A stretch of DNA of 51,192 nt from JBCBSS01 sp039819065 (GCA_039819065.1 JBCBSS010000042.1:1-51192); one strand, 5' to 3'; shown: positions 16,793-26,139, counted from the first letter of the stretch. The notes: a model not told the origin generated them from the letters alone. Program-made: numbers and translations.

Positions 16793-18030
16793 TATTTGCA
16801 GTTTTTATAAAAGTAGTCCAGCCGCTCATGAAATTCGATCAGATGGTCTACACTGATGTTGACAATAAATTCTAATTTCTTATATCCTTTGAAAATTATT
16901 TCAATGTGTTCGTATTCCAAACCTGATTTTAGGCTGGTCTTTTTGATCAATTCTTCATCCAGATTCTTCGTATTCAGGCCATAGTGATTCCTCAAATAAG
17001 CCAGAAACAGGTTCATTTGATGCTTGGCGAGGTTCATATGGTTTTGCTGTTGATAGTACAGCCGTCCCATGGTCTCTGCAAACTCTATGGATGAATTGGT
17101 ATTAGGCGACAGAACAGGTATCACCCTTTGCTTTCGCTTGGCCAAGAAGATAAGATATAGCAATGCTAACGCTATGATCAGATACCAAGCCCATCTAAGA
17201 CTTGGCTCAGACAAAATGAACTTAAAAGGGCTTTCGCTCTGACTTCTATTAGAATTGAAATCATTATCCTCATAAGGCAACCGGCTAAACTCATCCCATA
17301 CTATTTTGCCTTCTGGTAAATAGGACACCACCTTTTCCGCGTAATCTAGCTTTTCTTGATCAATAAGGTAGTAGTTGGTAAATGTGATAGGGGTCGTGTG
17401 AAAATAGAAACTTCCAGCACCATAATCCACTTTGACAAAATTCGGACGCTCTTCATCGAAGTGTCCCAATTCTATCATGTTTTCACAATTGGTATCCTCA
17501 AGATAGCCCCAGTAGTAAGAAATAGAATCCTTTTTTTCACCGTACAAAAAGTCATAGCCATCTTCAACGTTCAAAGAGCTATTAAGGAAGTTGGTCGTTA
17601 TTTTCGGTGCATAATGTTCTTCTTCATAGGTGCAGCCTTGAATAACGAGCGAATCTCCTAATTCATAAGGGAAAAACTTAGTGGCAATGAAGACATTATT
17701 CCCTTTGCTAACAAAGTTCAGTAACGTATCAGTGTCGTCAGTGCCAAAGTACAAGGTCTTACCCACGTAGAAATAATTGACCAGCGTATCTTCTTCGTCT
17801 TTTAAATTATCGGAAATTGGCCCGTCAAGCTTGGTAAAATTACCTTCTCCCGCTTTGTCCTTCAACAGATTGTACAAAACGTAGGTGCCATAAGGTTGAC
17901 GGTCATCATGGCGGTAGGTTTCTCTCCACTTGATATTCGGCTCGCCACGGTTACTGAAAAAGAAGAAGATAAACATGGCTAAGCCAATCACTACAAGGAC
18001 GACGATATAGATGACCTTATTATCCTTCAC
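16792..18030 (-). CDS. DUF4350 domain-containing membrane protein
   Basis: A 412-residue protein with one membrane segment at 6-25 and a second at about 275-292 (WAWYLIIALALLYLIFLAK), and an extracytoplasmic domain between them. The start of that domain (WRETYRHDDRQPYGTYVLYNLL) matches the DUF4350 pattern, related to gliding and ABC-associated domains. The C-terminal 120 residues are cytoplasmic and charged. The start codon is GTG, overlapping the DUF4129 stop by four bases. Function is unknown; the constant partnership with MoxR and DUF58 genes suggests a shared membrane complex. Confidence 0.85.
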   Translation of the reverse strand: MKDNKVIYIVVLVVIGLAMFIFFFFSNRGEPNIKWRETYRHDDRQPYGTYVLYNLLKDKAGEGNFTKLDGPISDNLKDEEDTLVNYFYVGKTLYFGTDDTDTLLNFVSKGNNVFIATKFFPYELGDSLVIQGCTYEEEHYAPKITTNFLNSSLNVEDGYDFLYGEKKDSISYYWGYLEDTNCENMIELGHFDEERPNFVKVDYGAGSFYFHTTPITFTNYYLIDQEKLDYAEKVVSYLPEGKIVWDEFSRLPYEDNDFNSNRSQSESPFKFILSEPSLRWAWYLIIALALLYLIFLAKRKQRVIPVLSPNTNSSIEFAETMGRLYYQQQNHMNLAKHQMNLFLAYLRNHYGLNTKNLDEELIKKTSLKSGLEYEHIEIIFKGYKKLEFIVNISVDHLIEFHERLDYFYKNCK

Positions 18031-18773
18031 TTGGCATTGGTATTTAAGCCGCTCAAGAAATCCTTGAATTCACCACTTACTTTATTGAAAGAGGCTTCTT
18101 TCACCTGTTTATCACCATACCACACATACTCGAATATGCGTGTGAGTCTGAAAAAAGCTTTATAATTCGGTCTTTTCCTCATCTCTCTGAGGTACTGCCC
18201 GTTAGTCTTTTCCTTCTGCCATTTGATCCACCCTAATTCCACCAGTTCTTTGATTACCATGAGATAGTAAATCCTTAAACCGAGTTTATAATTTTTATTC
18301 TCCAATGACTTGCGCAGCCATTTCATAAGGTCTGATTCGCGCAACTCATCTTCATCCATATTCTCAAGATCAAACTCAGCGCCTTTTTTGATTTTCTTGT
18401 TGGATATAAAAGCGTCTTTACCAACCAACATTACAATGAGAAATACTATCGCAATGATGGCTAAGGCAGCGAAAACGTATTGCAGAAAACCACCTCCACC
18501 AAGGCTGAACATACTGCCTCCAGAACTTTGGTCTACTTCCACAGGTTTGTATTCATCCTCTTTTTTCTTCCGTTCTCCAGAGCCATCAGACCGGTTACGT
18601 TGAGATCTGGTAGTCTGTGGTTTCACACGTTGATAGTCCAGTCCATCGGTATGTTTTCGCCAGGAGTCTTCGTCAAACCTTTGCACCTCTACCGGCTGGC
18701 CGTTATCCTGTGCCAGGATAGGCGATACACCAAGGATCCATACCATCGCTCCCAACATGATACATCGTATCAA
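18027..18773 (-). CDS. DUF4129-type exported membrane protein
   Basis: An N-terminal signal peptide (hydrophobic part ending SPILAQ) is followed by a charged Arg/Lys/Asp-rich extracytoplasmic stretch, a membrane segment (YVFAALAIIAIVFLIVMLVG) and a cytoplasmic C-terminal domain. The last (LRIYYLMVIKELVELGWIKW) matches the DUF4129 pattern. The start is uncertain: TTG 18773 gives a signal peptide with a positive charge, ATG 18758 gives a shorter one, and TTG 18827 would overlap the SpoIIM gene by 23 bases. It is the second gene of the MoxR/DUF58 operon. Its role is unknown. Confidence 0.82.
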   Translation of the reverse strand: MIRCIMLGAMVWILGVSPILAQDNGQPVEVQRFDEDSWRKHTDGLDYQRVKPQTTRSQRNRSDGSGERKKKEDEYKPVEVDQSSGGSMFSLGGGGFLQYVFAALAIIAIVFLIVMLVGKDAFISNKKIKKGAEFDLENMDEDELRESDLMKWLRKSLENKNYKLGLRIYYLMVIKELVELGWIKWQKEKTNGQYLREMRKRPNYKAFFRLTRIFEYVWYGDKQVKEASFNKVSGEFKDFLSGLNTNAK

Positions 18774-18804
18774 GTGAAGGCTATTTGGATAAAAGGCTAT
18801 TAAT

Positions 18805-20667
18805 CTATCTTGTCTTTGTAGTCCCAAAACTTTTGATCAGGGTATTAAGGTTATTGGCTTCGTTTATTTCTTTAAAACTAAAATACTGGATCGCATGACC
18901 CATCAACAAGAATGGAAAGGCAATTAGAAAACCAAAAACCGTTACCAATGTATTGACAACCAAAAATATAGTGTTGATCGTTTCTTGATCGAACGGCAGA
19001 CTCCAACCTAGCACCTCAAGGTAGAAGATGAGGAAAGGAGATCTGACAAACGCGAAAAATATGATTCCTATAAAAAACAGCAAAAAGAACACACCATAGA
19101 GCTGGGAATAATTGGATTTGGTCAATTCAAACACACGGCTTATGGCAGATGCCAGATTTTTGTTTTCCTTGAATATTAGAAAAGATGCTGTTATTAATAG
19201 CGGTGCTATAAGGCAGAATAAAACAAACGAAAAGAACCCGTTGATGAAAAACAGCGCCGACCACATGAGTGTCAACACTAAAACATTCAGATAGCGAGTG
19301 AAATTGAATTTCATCTTCTTGTCCAACGCTTTGTGCTCAGAATAATGGCTTAACTGAGAGCACACAATATAGATAAGTGCAGACAAAACCACCCCATTAA
19401 GCAAGTACACCAATGGTTCCTGCTGATAGTCTATGAAGTAGGTGAAATCAGCCAGAATTTTGAAGAAAGTACTGATATAGTCCAGGTTATCATAGTAGAA
19501 GATGGACGAACTACTCAGTGTATCAAAATTCAGATAAAGAAATACGGGAGTGAACAGAAGAGCGAAAAGTACAAATGTCTTGAAGTACTTTTTAAACTTC
19601 AGCTTGTAGAACCCGAAAACGTCTTTAAAAATCTCGCCGCTAGATTTAATGGCGCCTTCAAAATCTATGTTTACTGTTTTGGTAGGCGGTAGCTGAGGGT
19701 CTACCGTTTTGATGGCAAAGCCATTCCTGGACTTGGCATAAGGATACCAAACAAAATAGAGTATAATAAACAGGGCAGATAGAAATATGATCGCGCCTCT
19801 GATGATATCAGGTGTTTCTGTATACCGCGTCATGAAAGATTCTATGATGGCAGCAAAGGTCAAAATGGGTACAATGCCAAGCATCAATTTCAACCCTCTT
19901 CGAGCAGAAAGCTGGAAGGCGTATAGCCTGGAATAGGTTCCCGGAAATACCAACCCTCGCCCCAGCAAAATACCTGCACCTCCAGCTATGATGATTGATG
20001 ATATTTCCAGCGTTCCATGCAGCCATATGGTCAGAAAGGATTCCTGGAATAGCCCCCTTTCGATAAAGAAGTATTGAAAGGAACCCACCATGACGCCATT
20101 GACAATGAGAATACCTATAGAACCAATAGCAAATAAAACACCCGTAATGAAGGTTCCGAAAGCTACCCTAATATTATTAATGGTAATGCCCAGGAACATA
20201 TCGATCTCATTAGACTCTTTGTAAACGGCCATGGGATCGCCACTGGCAATGTTCTCTTTAGTCATTTCTACATATCTGTCACCTAGAATGACCCTGGCAA
20301 ACTCCGGATCATTGATAGAAGATACAATACCGATGGTAACAGCGAATAAGAAAACAAAGAGTGACAAAAACAGCTCCTTGCGGGCATGGAAAACGATGTA
20401 CGGAAGCTCTTCTTTCCAGAAGAAAATGAAAGCGTTCTTTTTTTCTTTTCTATTTTTGTAAATACTATAGAAAAGCTGTTGCGCGATGTTATTCAGGTAA
20501 ACCCTGATGGAACGGTTGGGATAGAATGTTCTAGAGTAAGAAAGGTCATCGGTGATCTGGACAAAAAGCTCGCTTAACTTATCAGGATCCTTCTTATCAA
20601 CCTTGAGTTCACGCTCAAACTTCAACCACTTTTCCTTATTTTGCTCTATAAATTTTGTCTCGCGCAT
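18805..20667 (-). CDS. SpoIIM-domain membrane protein with long C-terminal membrane extension
   Basis: Residues about 1-310 are a SpoIIM (DUF95) domain: a charged N-terminal region, then several membrane helices with the conserved ERGLFQESFLTIWLHGTLE and ISSIIIAGGAGILLGRGLVFPG. Residues 340-620 add about six more hydrophobic segments not typical of SpoIIM homologues as I know them, which are about 320 residues. This may be a fusion with a separate membrane protein. The name does not imply sporulation; in Bacteroidota this family heads MoxR/DUF58 operons. The gene is divergent from an RDD gene only 33 bases away. Confidence 0.88.
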   Translation of the reverse strand: MRETKFIEQNKEKWLKFERELKVDKKDPDKLSELFVQITDDLSYSRTFYPNRSIRVYLNNIAQQLFYSIYKNRKEKKNAFIFFWKEELPYIVFHARKELFLSLFVFLFAVTIGIVSSINDPEFARVILGDRYVEMTKENIASGDPMAVYKESNEIDMFLGITINNIRVAFGTFITGVLFAIGSIGILIVNGVMVGSFQYFFIERGLFQESFLTIWLHGTLEISSIIIAGGAGILLGRGLVFPGTYSRLYAFQLSARRGLKLMLGIVPILTFAAIIESFMTRYTETPDIIRGAIIFLSALFIILYFVWYPYAKSRNGFAIKTVDPQLPPTKTVNIDFEGAIKSSGEIFKDVFGFYKLKFKKYFKTFVLFALLFTPVFLYLNFDTLSSSSIFYYDNLDYISTFFKILADFTYFIDYQQEPLVYLLNGVVLSALIYIVCSQLSHYSEHKALDKKMKFNFTRYLNVLVLTLMWSALFFINGFFSFVLFCLIAPLLITASFLIFKENKNLASAISRVFELTKSNYSQLYGVFFLLFFIGIIFFAFVRSPFLIFYLEVLGWSLPFDQETINTIFLVVNTLVTVFGFLIAFPFLLMGHAIQYFSFKEINEANNLNTLIKSFGTTKTR

Positions 20668-20700
20668 ATGTCAGGTCAAATAGAATAAATAATATTGATA

Positions 20701-21423
20701 ATGCAAACTATAGAAATCAATACCACCCAAAATGTCGTCATCAAATATGAGGTGGCTGTTTTGCGCGATCGCATACTGGCCTTTCTGTTAGATTTCATCA
20801 TTTTGTCGGCAACCTTGATCTTTCTTTTACTTGCTTTTACTGCCTTCGGAGAAGCAGGTATGTATGTTTATATTACACTCTCGAGTATTGTTTTCTTTTT
20901 CTATACACTTGTTGCAGAAGCCGCTTTTAATGGTCAAACCATAGGTAAAAGAGCCCTTGATATCAAAGTAGTCAGGCTCGATGGTAAACACCCAAAGATC
21001 AGCGATTATGCCATGCGCTGGGTTTTTAGAATGATCGACATCTACCTATCCTTCGGCACACTTGCTTCTATCTTCGTCAGCTCCTCTTCCAAAGGTCAGC
21101 GACTGGGAGATTTGCTGGCTGATACGACCATTATAAAGGTTAAGCCGAAAACAAAACTTAACTTTAACGACATTTCTAAGATAAAAACGCTAGACAACCA
21201 TGCTCCTGATTACCCTCAGGTTAAAAAGTTGTCTGAAGCCGATATGCTATTGATTAAAACTACGATCCAGCGCTATCAAAAATACAAAAATGATGCGCAT
21301 AGAAAAGCATTGGTGACCTTAGCTGAGAAAATTAAAACGCAATTAAATATCACCAATGCTAACCCTCGCCACATCGAATTTTTGAAAGCATTAATTACAG
21401 ATTATGTGGCGCTTACCAGGTGA
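20701..21423 (+). CDS. RDD family membrane protein
   Basis: The family name comes from Arg-Asp-Asp residues in the first helix; here LRDRILAFLLDFIIL fits that helix. Three or so membrane segments span residues 20-140, with the conserved GQTIGKRALDIKVV and KGQRLGDLLADTTII motifs. A charged cytoplasmic tail of about 100 residues follows. RDD genes normally neighbour the SpoIIM-MoxR genes, as here. ATG 20701 is chosen over TTG 20695. Its role is unknown; ion or osmolyte transport has been proposed for some RDD proteins. Confidence 0.88.
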   Translation: MQTIEINTTQNVVIKYEVAVLRDRILAFLLDFIILSATLIFLLLAFTAFGEAGMYVYITLSSIVFFFYTLVAEAAFNGQTIGKRALDIKVVRLDGKHPKISDYAMRWVFRMIDIYLSFGTLASIFVSSSSKGQRLGDLLADTTIIKVKPKTKLNFNDISKIKTLDNHAPDYPQVKKLSEADMLLIKTTIQRYQKYKNDAHRKALVTLAEKIKTQLNITNANPRHIEFLKALITDYVALTR

Positions 21424-21426
21424 TTG

Positions 21427-21897
21427 TTACTCTGCCTCTTCTATTACCAACGTTTTACTCCATCTATCATGCCAACCATCAGGGTTAGTTAGAAACGAAA
21501 AAGGATCGAAAGGAACGAATCTAAATATCGTTCTGAACAATACTTGAAGGAAGGAAGGTCTTCTGCCTTTCCTATTCACAACTCTGGTCTTGGTTACTAA
21601 TTTGCCAAAAGTACGGCCAAATGCTAGTTCCATTATGAAGTAATACAGGCCATAAGTGATGAACATTCTTCCGGTTAACCCAAAATAGAATCGATAAGCT
21701 TCTTCTGGCAAAAGCGTAATTATATATGTGCTGAACAAACGAACTAGTACAAAATAGGCCACCAGATCTATCAGATAATTAACGACTCGTTTGCTATCAC
21801 GTGCAATACGTTGTCTAACTTCTTCCTCCGTTAGCTCTTCATCTGAGTAAGCAGCATCTAATAATTGGTCATCCATTAAGTACCACCTAAAGCTCAT
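21427..21897 (-). CDS. RDD family membrane protein (tandem copy)
   Basis: A short RDD protein of 156 residues with an acidic N-terminal tail (SDEELTEEEVRQRI) before the first helix (KRVVNYLIDLVAYFVLV). The motif FGRTFGKLVTKTRVV and the C-terminal FRFVPFDPFSFL correspond to the downstream RDD signature. It shares one base with the preceding gene (TGATG), so the pair is co-translated. With the gene at 22364 it forms a tandem duplicate. The stop lies three bases from the end of the plus-strand RDD gene. Confidence 0.85.
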   Translation of the reverse strand: MSFRWYLMDDQLLDAAYSDEELTEEEVRQRIARDSKRVVNYLIDLVAYFVLVRLFSTYIITLLPEEAYRFYFGLTGRMFITYGLYYFIMELAFGRTFGKLVTKTRVVNRKGRRPSFLQVLFRTIFRFVPFDPFSFLTNPDGWHDRWSKTLVIEEAE

Positions 21898-22364
21898 CAA
21901 ATCTCAATGACATTGGTTCTGGAAATAGAATCGTGCCACCCTTTTCCTTCTGAATTAAGAAAAGAAAGAGCTTCGAAAGGAATCCATCGACAGAGTGTGC
22001 GACCTATAATATTCAAAGTAGAGGGCTTTCGTCCGTCATGGGTGACAACCCTGGTTCTGGTTAGGAACTTACCCACTGTTTTACCAAAACTAGCCTCCAT
22101 GACAACATAATAGAAAAATGTAAGTAGCGGTGAGCCAAAAACGAATAATACACCAACTATAGTCGCTGTTTCTTGAGAACTTGATGTAGAGCCAAGTAAA
22201 CCAAGCAAAAGTGTATAAAGAAATATCAAAATAACGGTGACGACTGAATCAATGATGTGATTGACCAGTCTTTTGCCTGAGCCTGCCATGTGCTTAATTA
22301 CATGACGTTCGCCCAACACCTCTTCGGATTGCTGGAAGTCCAGCACTTGTTCTTGTGATTCCAT
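21897..22364 (-). CDS. RDD family membrane protein (tandem copy)
   Basis: A 155-residue RDD protein. The first helix (KRLVNHIIDSVVTVILIFLYTLLLG) and the motif FGKTVGKFLTRTRVV followed by RWIPFEALSFL are nearly the same as in its downstream neighbour, so the two are paralogues from a local duplication. The N-terminus is hydrophilic. Together with the gene at 20701 this makes three RDD genes in 1.7 kb, next to the SpoIIM gene. Function unknown. Confidence 0.85.
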   Translation of the reverse strand: MESQEQVLDFQQSEEVLGERHVIKHMAGSGKRLVNHIIDSVVTVILIFLYTLLLGLLGSTSSSQETATIVGVLFVFGSPLLTFFYYVVMEASFGKTVGKFLTRTRVVTHDGRKPSTLNIIGRTLCRWIPFEALSFLNSEGKGWHDSISRTNVIEI

Positions 22365-22478
22365 GAAGTGATTAGATTAAAGTCAACAAAAAAACCAGAC
22401 TAAGATAAGGTGTTCTATTGAAAACATCTTAACCTCGACCGGTTCTTATCTGCTTTTGTCAGGTAGCTATTGGTAACC

Positions 22479-22775
22479 TTAGGCCACTTGCTCTAGCATA
22501 TTTTTAAGCTGTGATACTTGCATCACTCCTGAATGCCGCCACTTTTCCTCCCCATTCTGAAAAATGATCATGGTCGGAATGCTACGAATTCCGTATTTAT
22601 TAGCTGCGGATTGATTTTTATCCACATCCACTTTGATGACTTTTGCTTTGCCTTTCACCTCAACTGCCAATTCTTTCAGTATTGGGGCCATCATTTGGCA
22701 AGGGCCGCACCAGTCAGCATAAAAATCTACAAGCACAGGTACATCAGAATTTATGATCTCATTAAATTTTGCCAT
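22479..22775 (-). CDS. trxA: thioredoxin
   Basis: A 98-residue thioredoxin with the active site WCGPC (Cys23, Cys26) and the cis-proline loop in SIPTMIIF. It is the cytoplasmic electron carrier that reduces protein disulfides. At 98 residues it is a little shorter at the N-terminus than E. coli thioredoxin. The upstream minus-strand 57-residue gene and the dsbD gene just beyond it form a redox neighbourhood, though dsbD is on the other strand. Confidence 0.95.
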   Translation of the reverse strand: MAKFNEIINSDVPVLVDFYADWCGPCQMMAPILKELAVEVKGKAKVIKVDVDKNQSAANKYGIRSIPTMIIFQNGEEKWRHSGVMQVSQLKNMLEQVA

Positions 22776-22808
22776 GTCTTACGCCTTTTTTAATCCGTAC
22801 TCATAACC

Positions 22809-22982
22809 CTAATTTGAAGGATTTAGTTTTTCTTCAAGTACTGACAACCGCTTTTCTATTTCCATAAGCTTATGTATGATTATGATATGCGTTTCCTTGG
22901 CATCGATTCCGACGACACTCTCGGCGCTTTCAATCATCTTCTCGATTTCCTGATATTTCTCTTTGGGAATAAAGTCTTGCAT
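22809..22982 (-). CDS. 57-residue protein, unknown function
   Basis: An open frame of 57 codons from ATG 22982 to TAG 22809, too short to be listed by many gene finders. The product starts MQDFIPKEKYQEIEKMIES, is rich in Glu, Lys and Ile, and its second half (HKLMEIEKRLSVLEEKL) has a heptad-like spacing, probably a small coiled coil. It ends 34 bases before trxA on the same strand and could be its co-transcribed partner. I judge it real from composition and position; no family is recognised. Confidence 0.6.
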   Translation of the reverse strand: MQDFIPKEKYQEIEKMIESAESVVGIDAKETHIIIIHKLMEIEKRLSVLEEKLNPSN

Positions 22983-23183
22983 GATTTACGTGTTTTCGTT
23001 GATGTTGACTATTCTAAAGTTTGTAGATAAATTAGTCTGTTAAAGGACAATTTTGATCAAATAAATCACCCCAATCTGATTAACAGATCTAACGTCAAGC
23101 TAATTACGTTATGCACTATTAGAAAACTTTTTAAGAAATTTGTTTGTATTACTCCTGAATTACAAAAAACCAATTCGTTTCAA

Positions 23184-25343
23184 ATGAAAAAGTTAATTGG
23201 ACTTTTAATCATATTATTCTTCTCGTCATGCTCAGAGGCCCAAATATTGGAGCCTGCCAAATGGTCTTATGCTGAAAGCAAGAAAGCAGTAGCTATCGGA
23301 GAGGAAATTGATCTTATATTCAAAGTCAGCATAGATAAGAAATGGTATGTCTACTCATCGGATTTCGATCCTGACTGTGGCCCCATACCAAGTAACTTTA
23401 CTTTTAAGCCCAACGATTCCTATGAGCTAATCGGAGGTGTAGAGCCTGTTAACCCCAAAAAGAAATTCGACGAAATATTCGGATGCGAATACACTTACTT
23501 CGAAAAAGAAGGGGTTTTTAAGCAAAAAATTAAAGTACTGAAGAGCAACTTAAAAGTTGAATCAGCTTACGAATACCAGGTTTGCTCAAGCATTGACGGC
23601 AAATGTATCGTTTTCGATGATGAGCATATCTTCCAGGGCTTCTCGGTAAGTGGCACTGCCAACCCTGTACCAAATGAAAAAGAGGACGACAAGCAAACCG
23701 CCCAAAACGAATCTGGTCAAACCGATGAAGTAAAGCCAGAAGATGAAAGCGAGCAGTCGATAGAAAGCTTATTCAAAAGCCCAGAAGAAGAAGCTATCAA
23801 AGTCACTGAAGATAAAAGTGAGGATGATAAAATCGAAGTCTTAAAAATGAACCCGTTTTTCGACGGGGATGTGGATGAAGATAAAACATCATTCTTGTGG
23901 TTTATGGTATTGGCCTTTTTGGCCGGATCAGCGGCGTTGTTAACACCTTGCGTATTCCCAATGATACCAATGACTGTTACCTTTTTCACCAATAAACAAG
24001 GAGGAAATGGCAGGGTCAAAGCACTTTTCTACGGTTTTTCGATCATATTAATCTATACATTGATTGGGGCTTTACTTTCTCCTTTAATGGGGCCTCAAAC
24101 AGCCAATCATCTGGCCACAGAGTGGTTACCCAACCTGATTTTCTTCAGTGTATTCGTGATCTTCGCACTATCATTCTTTGGCCTTTTCGAGATTACACTC
24201 CCTCATAAGTTTGTCAATTCGGTAGACAGGCAAGCTGATAAGGGAGGGTTTATTGGAGTGTTCTTCATGGCCCTTACACTCACGCTGGTATCTTTTTCTT
24301 GTACAGGCCCATTGGTTGGGTCATTATTGGTAGAATCAGCTGGAGGACAGTTTTTGAAGCCCATTTTAGGAATGTTTGCCTTTTCACTGGCATTCGCTAT
24401 TCCATTCACCCTTTTTGCCATTTTCCCTAGCTGGTTAAACAACCTGCCTAAATCCGGAGGGTGGTTAAATTCCGTGAAAGTGGTGCTAGGCTTTTTGGAA
24501 TTGGCATTTGCCTTTAAATTCTTAAGCATAGCCGATCAAGCATTTCATTGGCGCATCCTTGACAGGGAAGTGAACATCGCAATATGGATTACCATATTTG
24601 CTTTGATGGGTTTCTATTTACTTGGAAAACTCAGGCTACCTGGAGATAGTAAACTAGAGGTAATCGGCGTACCAAGGCTCATTCTGGCTACCATTACTTT
24701 TTCATTCGTAGTTTATTTGGCGCCTGGCCTTTTTGGAGCTCCTTTGAAAGCACTAGCTGGTTATTTACCTCCTCTGCATACGCATGACTTTGATTTGATT
24801 AGTGTCATCAGGGACGGCGATGAGGATGGTTTTTCTGACCTTCCGGAAAATTGCGAACAGCCAAAGTATACTGACCTACTGCACTTACCTCACGGCTTAG
24901 ACGGGTACTTCGACTTAGAGCAAGCTATTGCTTGTGCTAAAGCACAGAACAAACCAATCTTCGTGGACTTCACAGGTCATGGTTGTACCAATTGTAGGGA
25001 AATGGAAGCCGTGGTTTGGTCGGACCCTCGTGTCCTTAATCGACTAAAGAATGACTATGTGGTCGTAGCACTTTATGTCGATGATAAAACGAAACTTCCT
25101 GAAAATGATTGGTATATCTCTGCGTATGACCAGAAGATGAAAAGAACCATCGGCAAGCAAAACGCTGATTTACAAATTCAACGTGCTAATAACAATGCAC
25201 AACCGAATTACATCCTACTTGGTCATAATGAAAAGGGCTTGATAGACCCTAAGGCGTATGATCGTAGCGTTGATAACTTTGTCGATTTCCTTGATGAAGG
25301 GTTAAAAAGCTTCGAAGAAAGCCAGCTACAAGCAGCTAAATAG
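23184..25343 (+). CDS. dsbD: DsbD-like thiol:disulfide interchange protein
   Basis: Carries electrons from cytoplasmic thioredoxin across the membrane to periplasmic proteins. Residues 1-17 are a signal peptide, possibly a lipoprotein signal (LFFSSC). An N-terminal DsbD-alpha-like domain spans about 20-150, an acidic linker follows, and about eight membrane helices lie at 235-540 with the two active cysteines Cys256 (LTPCVFP) and Cys373 (SFSCTGP). A thioredoxin-like domain at about 570-700 ends with Cys601 and Cys604 (GCTNC). All three redox centres are thus kept. The 719-residue length is normal. The 3' end overlaps the convergent gene by 8 bases. Confidence 0.92.
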   Translation: MKKLIGLLIILFFSSCSEAQILEPAKWSYAESKKAVAIGEEIDLIFKVSIDKKWYVYSSDFDPDCGPIPSNFTFKPNDSYELIGGVEPVNPKKKFDEIFGCEYTYFEKEGVFKQKIKVLKSNLKVESAYEYQVCSSIDGKCIVFDDEHIFQGFSVSGTANPVPNEKEDDKQTAQNESGQTDEVKPEDESEQSIESLFKSPEEEAIKVTEDKSEDDKIEVLKMNPFFDGDVDEDKTSFLWFMVLAFLAGSAALLTPCVFPMIPMTVTFFTNKQGGNGRVKALFYGFSIILIYTLIGALLSPLMGPQTANHLATEWLPNLIFFSVFVIFALSFFGLFEITLPHKFVNSVDRQADKGGFIGVFFMALTLTLVSFSCTGPLVGSLLVESAGGQFLKPILGMFAFSLAFAIPFTLFAIFPSWLNNLPKSGGWLNSVKVVLGFLELAFAFKFLSIADQAFHWRILDREVNIAIWITIFALMGFYLLGKLRLPGDSKLEVIGVPRLILATITFSFVVYLAPGLFGAPLKALAGYLPPLHTHDFDLISVIRDGDEDGFSDLPENCEQPKYTDLLHLPHGLDGYFDLEQAIACAKAQNKPIFVDFTGHGCTNCREMEAVVWSDPRVLNRLKNDYVVVALYVDDKTKLPENDWYISAYDQKMKRTIGKQNADLQIQRANNNAQPNYILLGHNEKGLIDPKAYDRSVDNFVDFLDEGLKSFEESQLQAAK

Positions 25344-26139
25344 TCTTCATAGGATCCGGGTGGATATACCTATAGCCAGCAGCTGTCTTTAGTTTGTCAG
25401 CATTGATTGTTTTGAATGGAGCAGGCTCTTCACTAAACTTTGGTGGTTCTAACCCTAGTTTATTAGCGGCTAAGGTATAGAATGCTTCACGTTTTGGATG
25501 GGTATCAGAACAGGCGTTGAATGTTTCTCCCCAGATGTCTTTTTCTATTAAGGCAGTGATCACACCTACGCAATCGTCAAGATGAATCAGGTTAATAGGA
25601 TTGTCTTTACCTTTTAAATTCTTTTTACCAGCTAAAAAGCGTCCGGGATTACGCGCGGTATTATATAATCCGGCAAAACGCACCACTGTAGTTTTGAAAT
25701 TGGTGTTCAGCGTAAATTGCTCTTCCAGTGCCAGATTATCAACACCAGAATGTTTGGACACAATGTGCTGTGCGTCTTCTTCGAAAACTTCGTTATTGGA
25801 GTCCGGATAAACTGAAGTGGTACTCACATAAACCACTTTTTCCAGTTTAGCTTCTTCTACAGCCTTTATCAGCGCATCAAATGAACCGTCTATTCTTGAA
25901 GGAGGAACATTAACTACAAGTATATCACTGCTTAGGCATTGGGACAGAGCCACCGAGTCAGGGTTACTGAGATCAATGCAATAAGCTTCAATGCAATGGT
26001 CACGAAGCTTTTCCAATTTATCCACGCTCGTTGTAGAGCCTTTAACTGCGTAACCTAAACCAATCAAATGCTTGGCTAAAGGCAAACCCAACCAACCACA
26101 ACCTATTATGCTGATCTTTTCTCTTTTTTGTTCACTCAT
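25336..26139 (-). CDS. NAD(P)-binding epimerase-like oxidoreductase
   Basis: A 267-residue Rossmann protein. IIGCGWLGLPLAKHL provides the dinucleotide-binding GxGxxG; later VVYVSTTSVYPDSNNEVFEE and NLIHLDDCVGVI resemble the extended SDR/YeeZ-like group. These proteins have no firmly known reaction. ATG 26139 is used; a GTG lies just upstream. The last 8 bases overlap the end of dsbD in the tail-to-tail orientation. It stands alone on its strand, 73 bases from copA. Confidence 0.82.
   Translation of the reverse strand: MSEQKREKISIIGCGWLGLPLAKHLIGLGYAVKGSTTSVDKLEKLRDHCIEAYCIDLSNPDSVALSQCLSSDILVVNVPPSRIDGSFDALIKAVEEAKLEKVVYVSTTSVYPDSNNEVFEEDAQHIVSKHSGVDNLALEEQFTLNTNFKTTVVRFAGLYNTARNPGRFLAGKKNLKGKDNPINLIHLDDCVGVITALIEKDIWGETFNACSDTHPKREAFYTLAANKLGLEPPKFSEEPAPFKTINADKLKTAAGYRYIHPDPMKTI

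Noticed and set aside
18805..20667. Evidence of sporulation from the SpoIIM name
   Set aside because: The domain is widespread outside spore formers and here sits in a MoxR/DUF58 operon; no other sporulation gene is seen.
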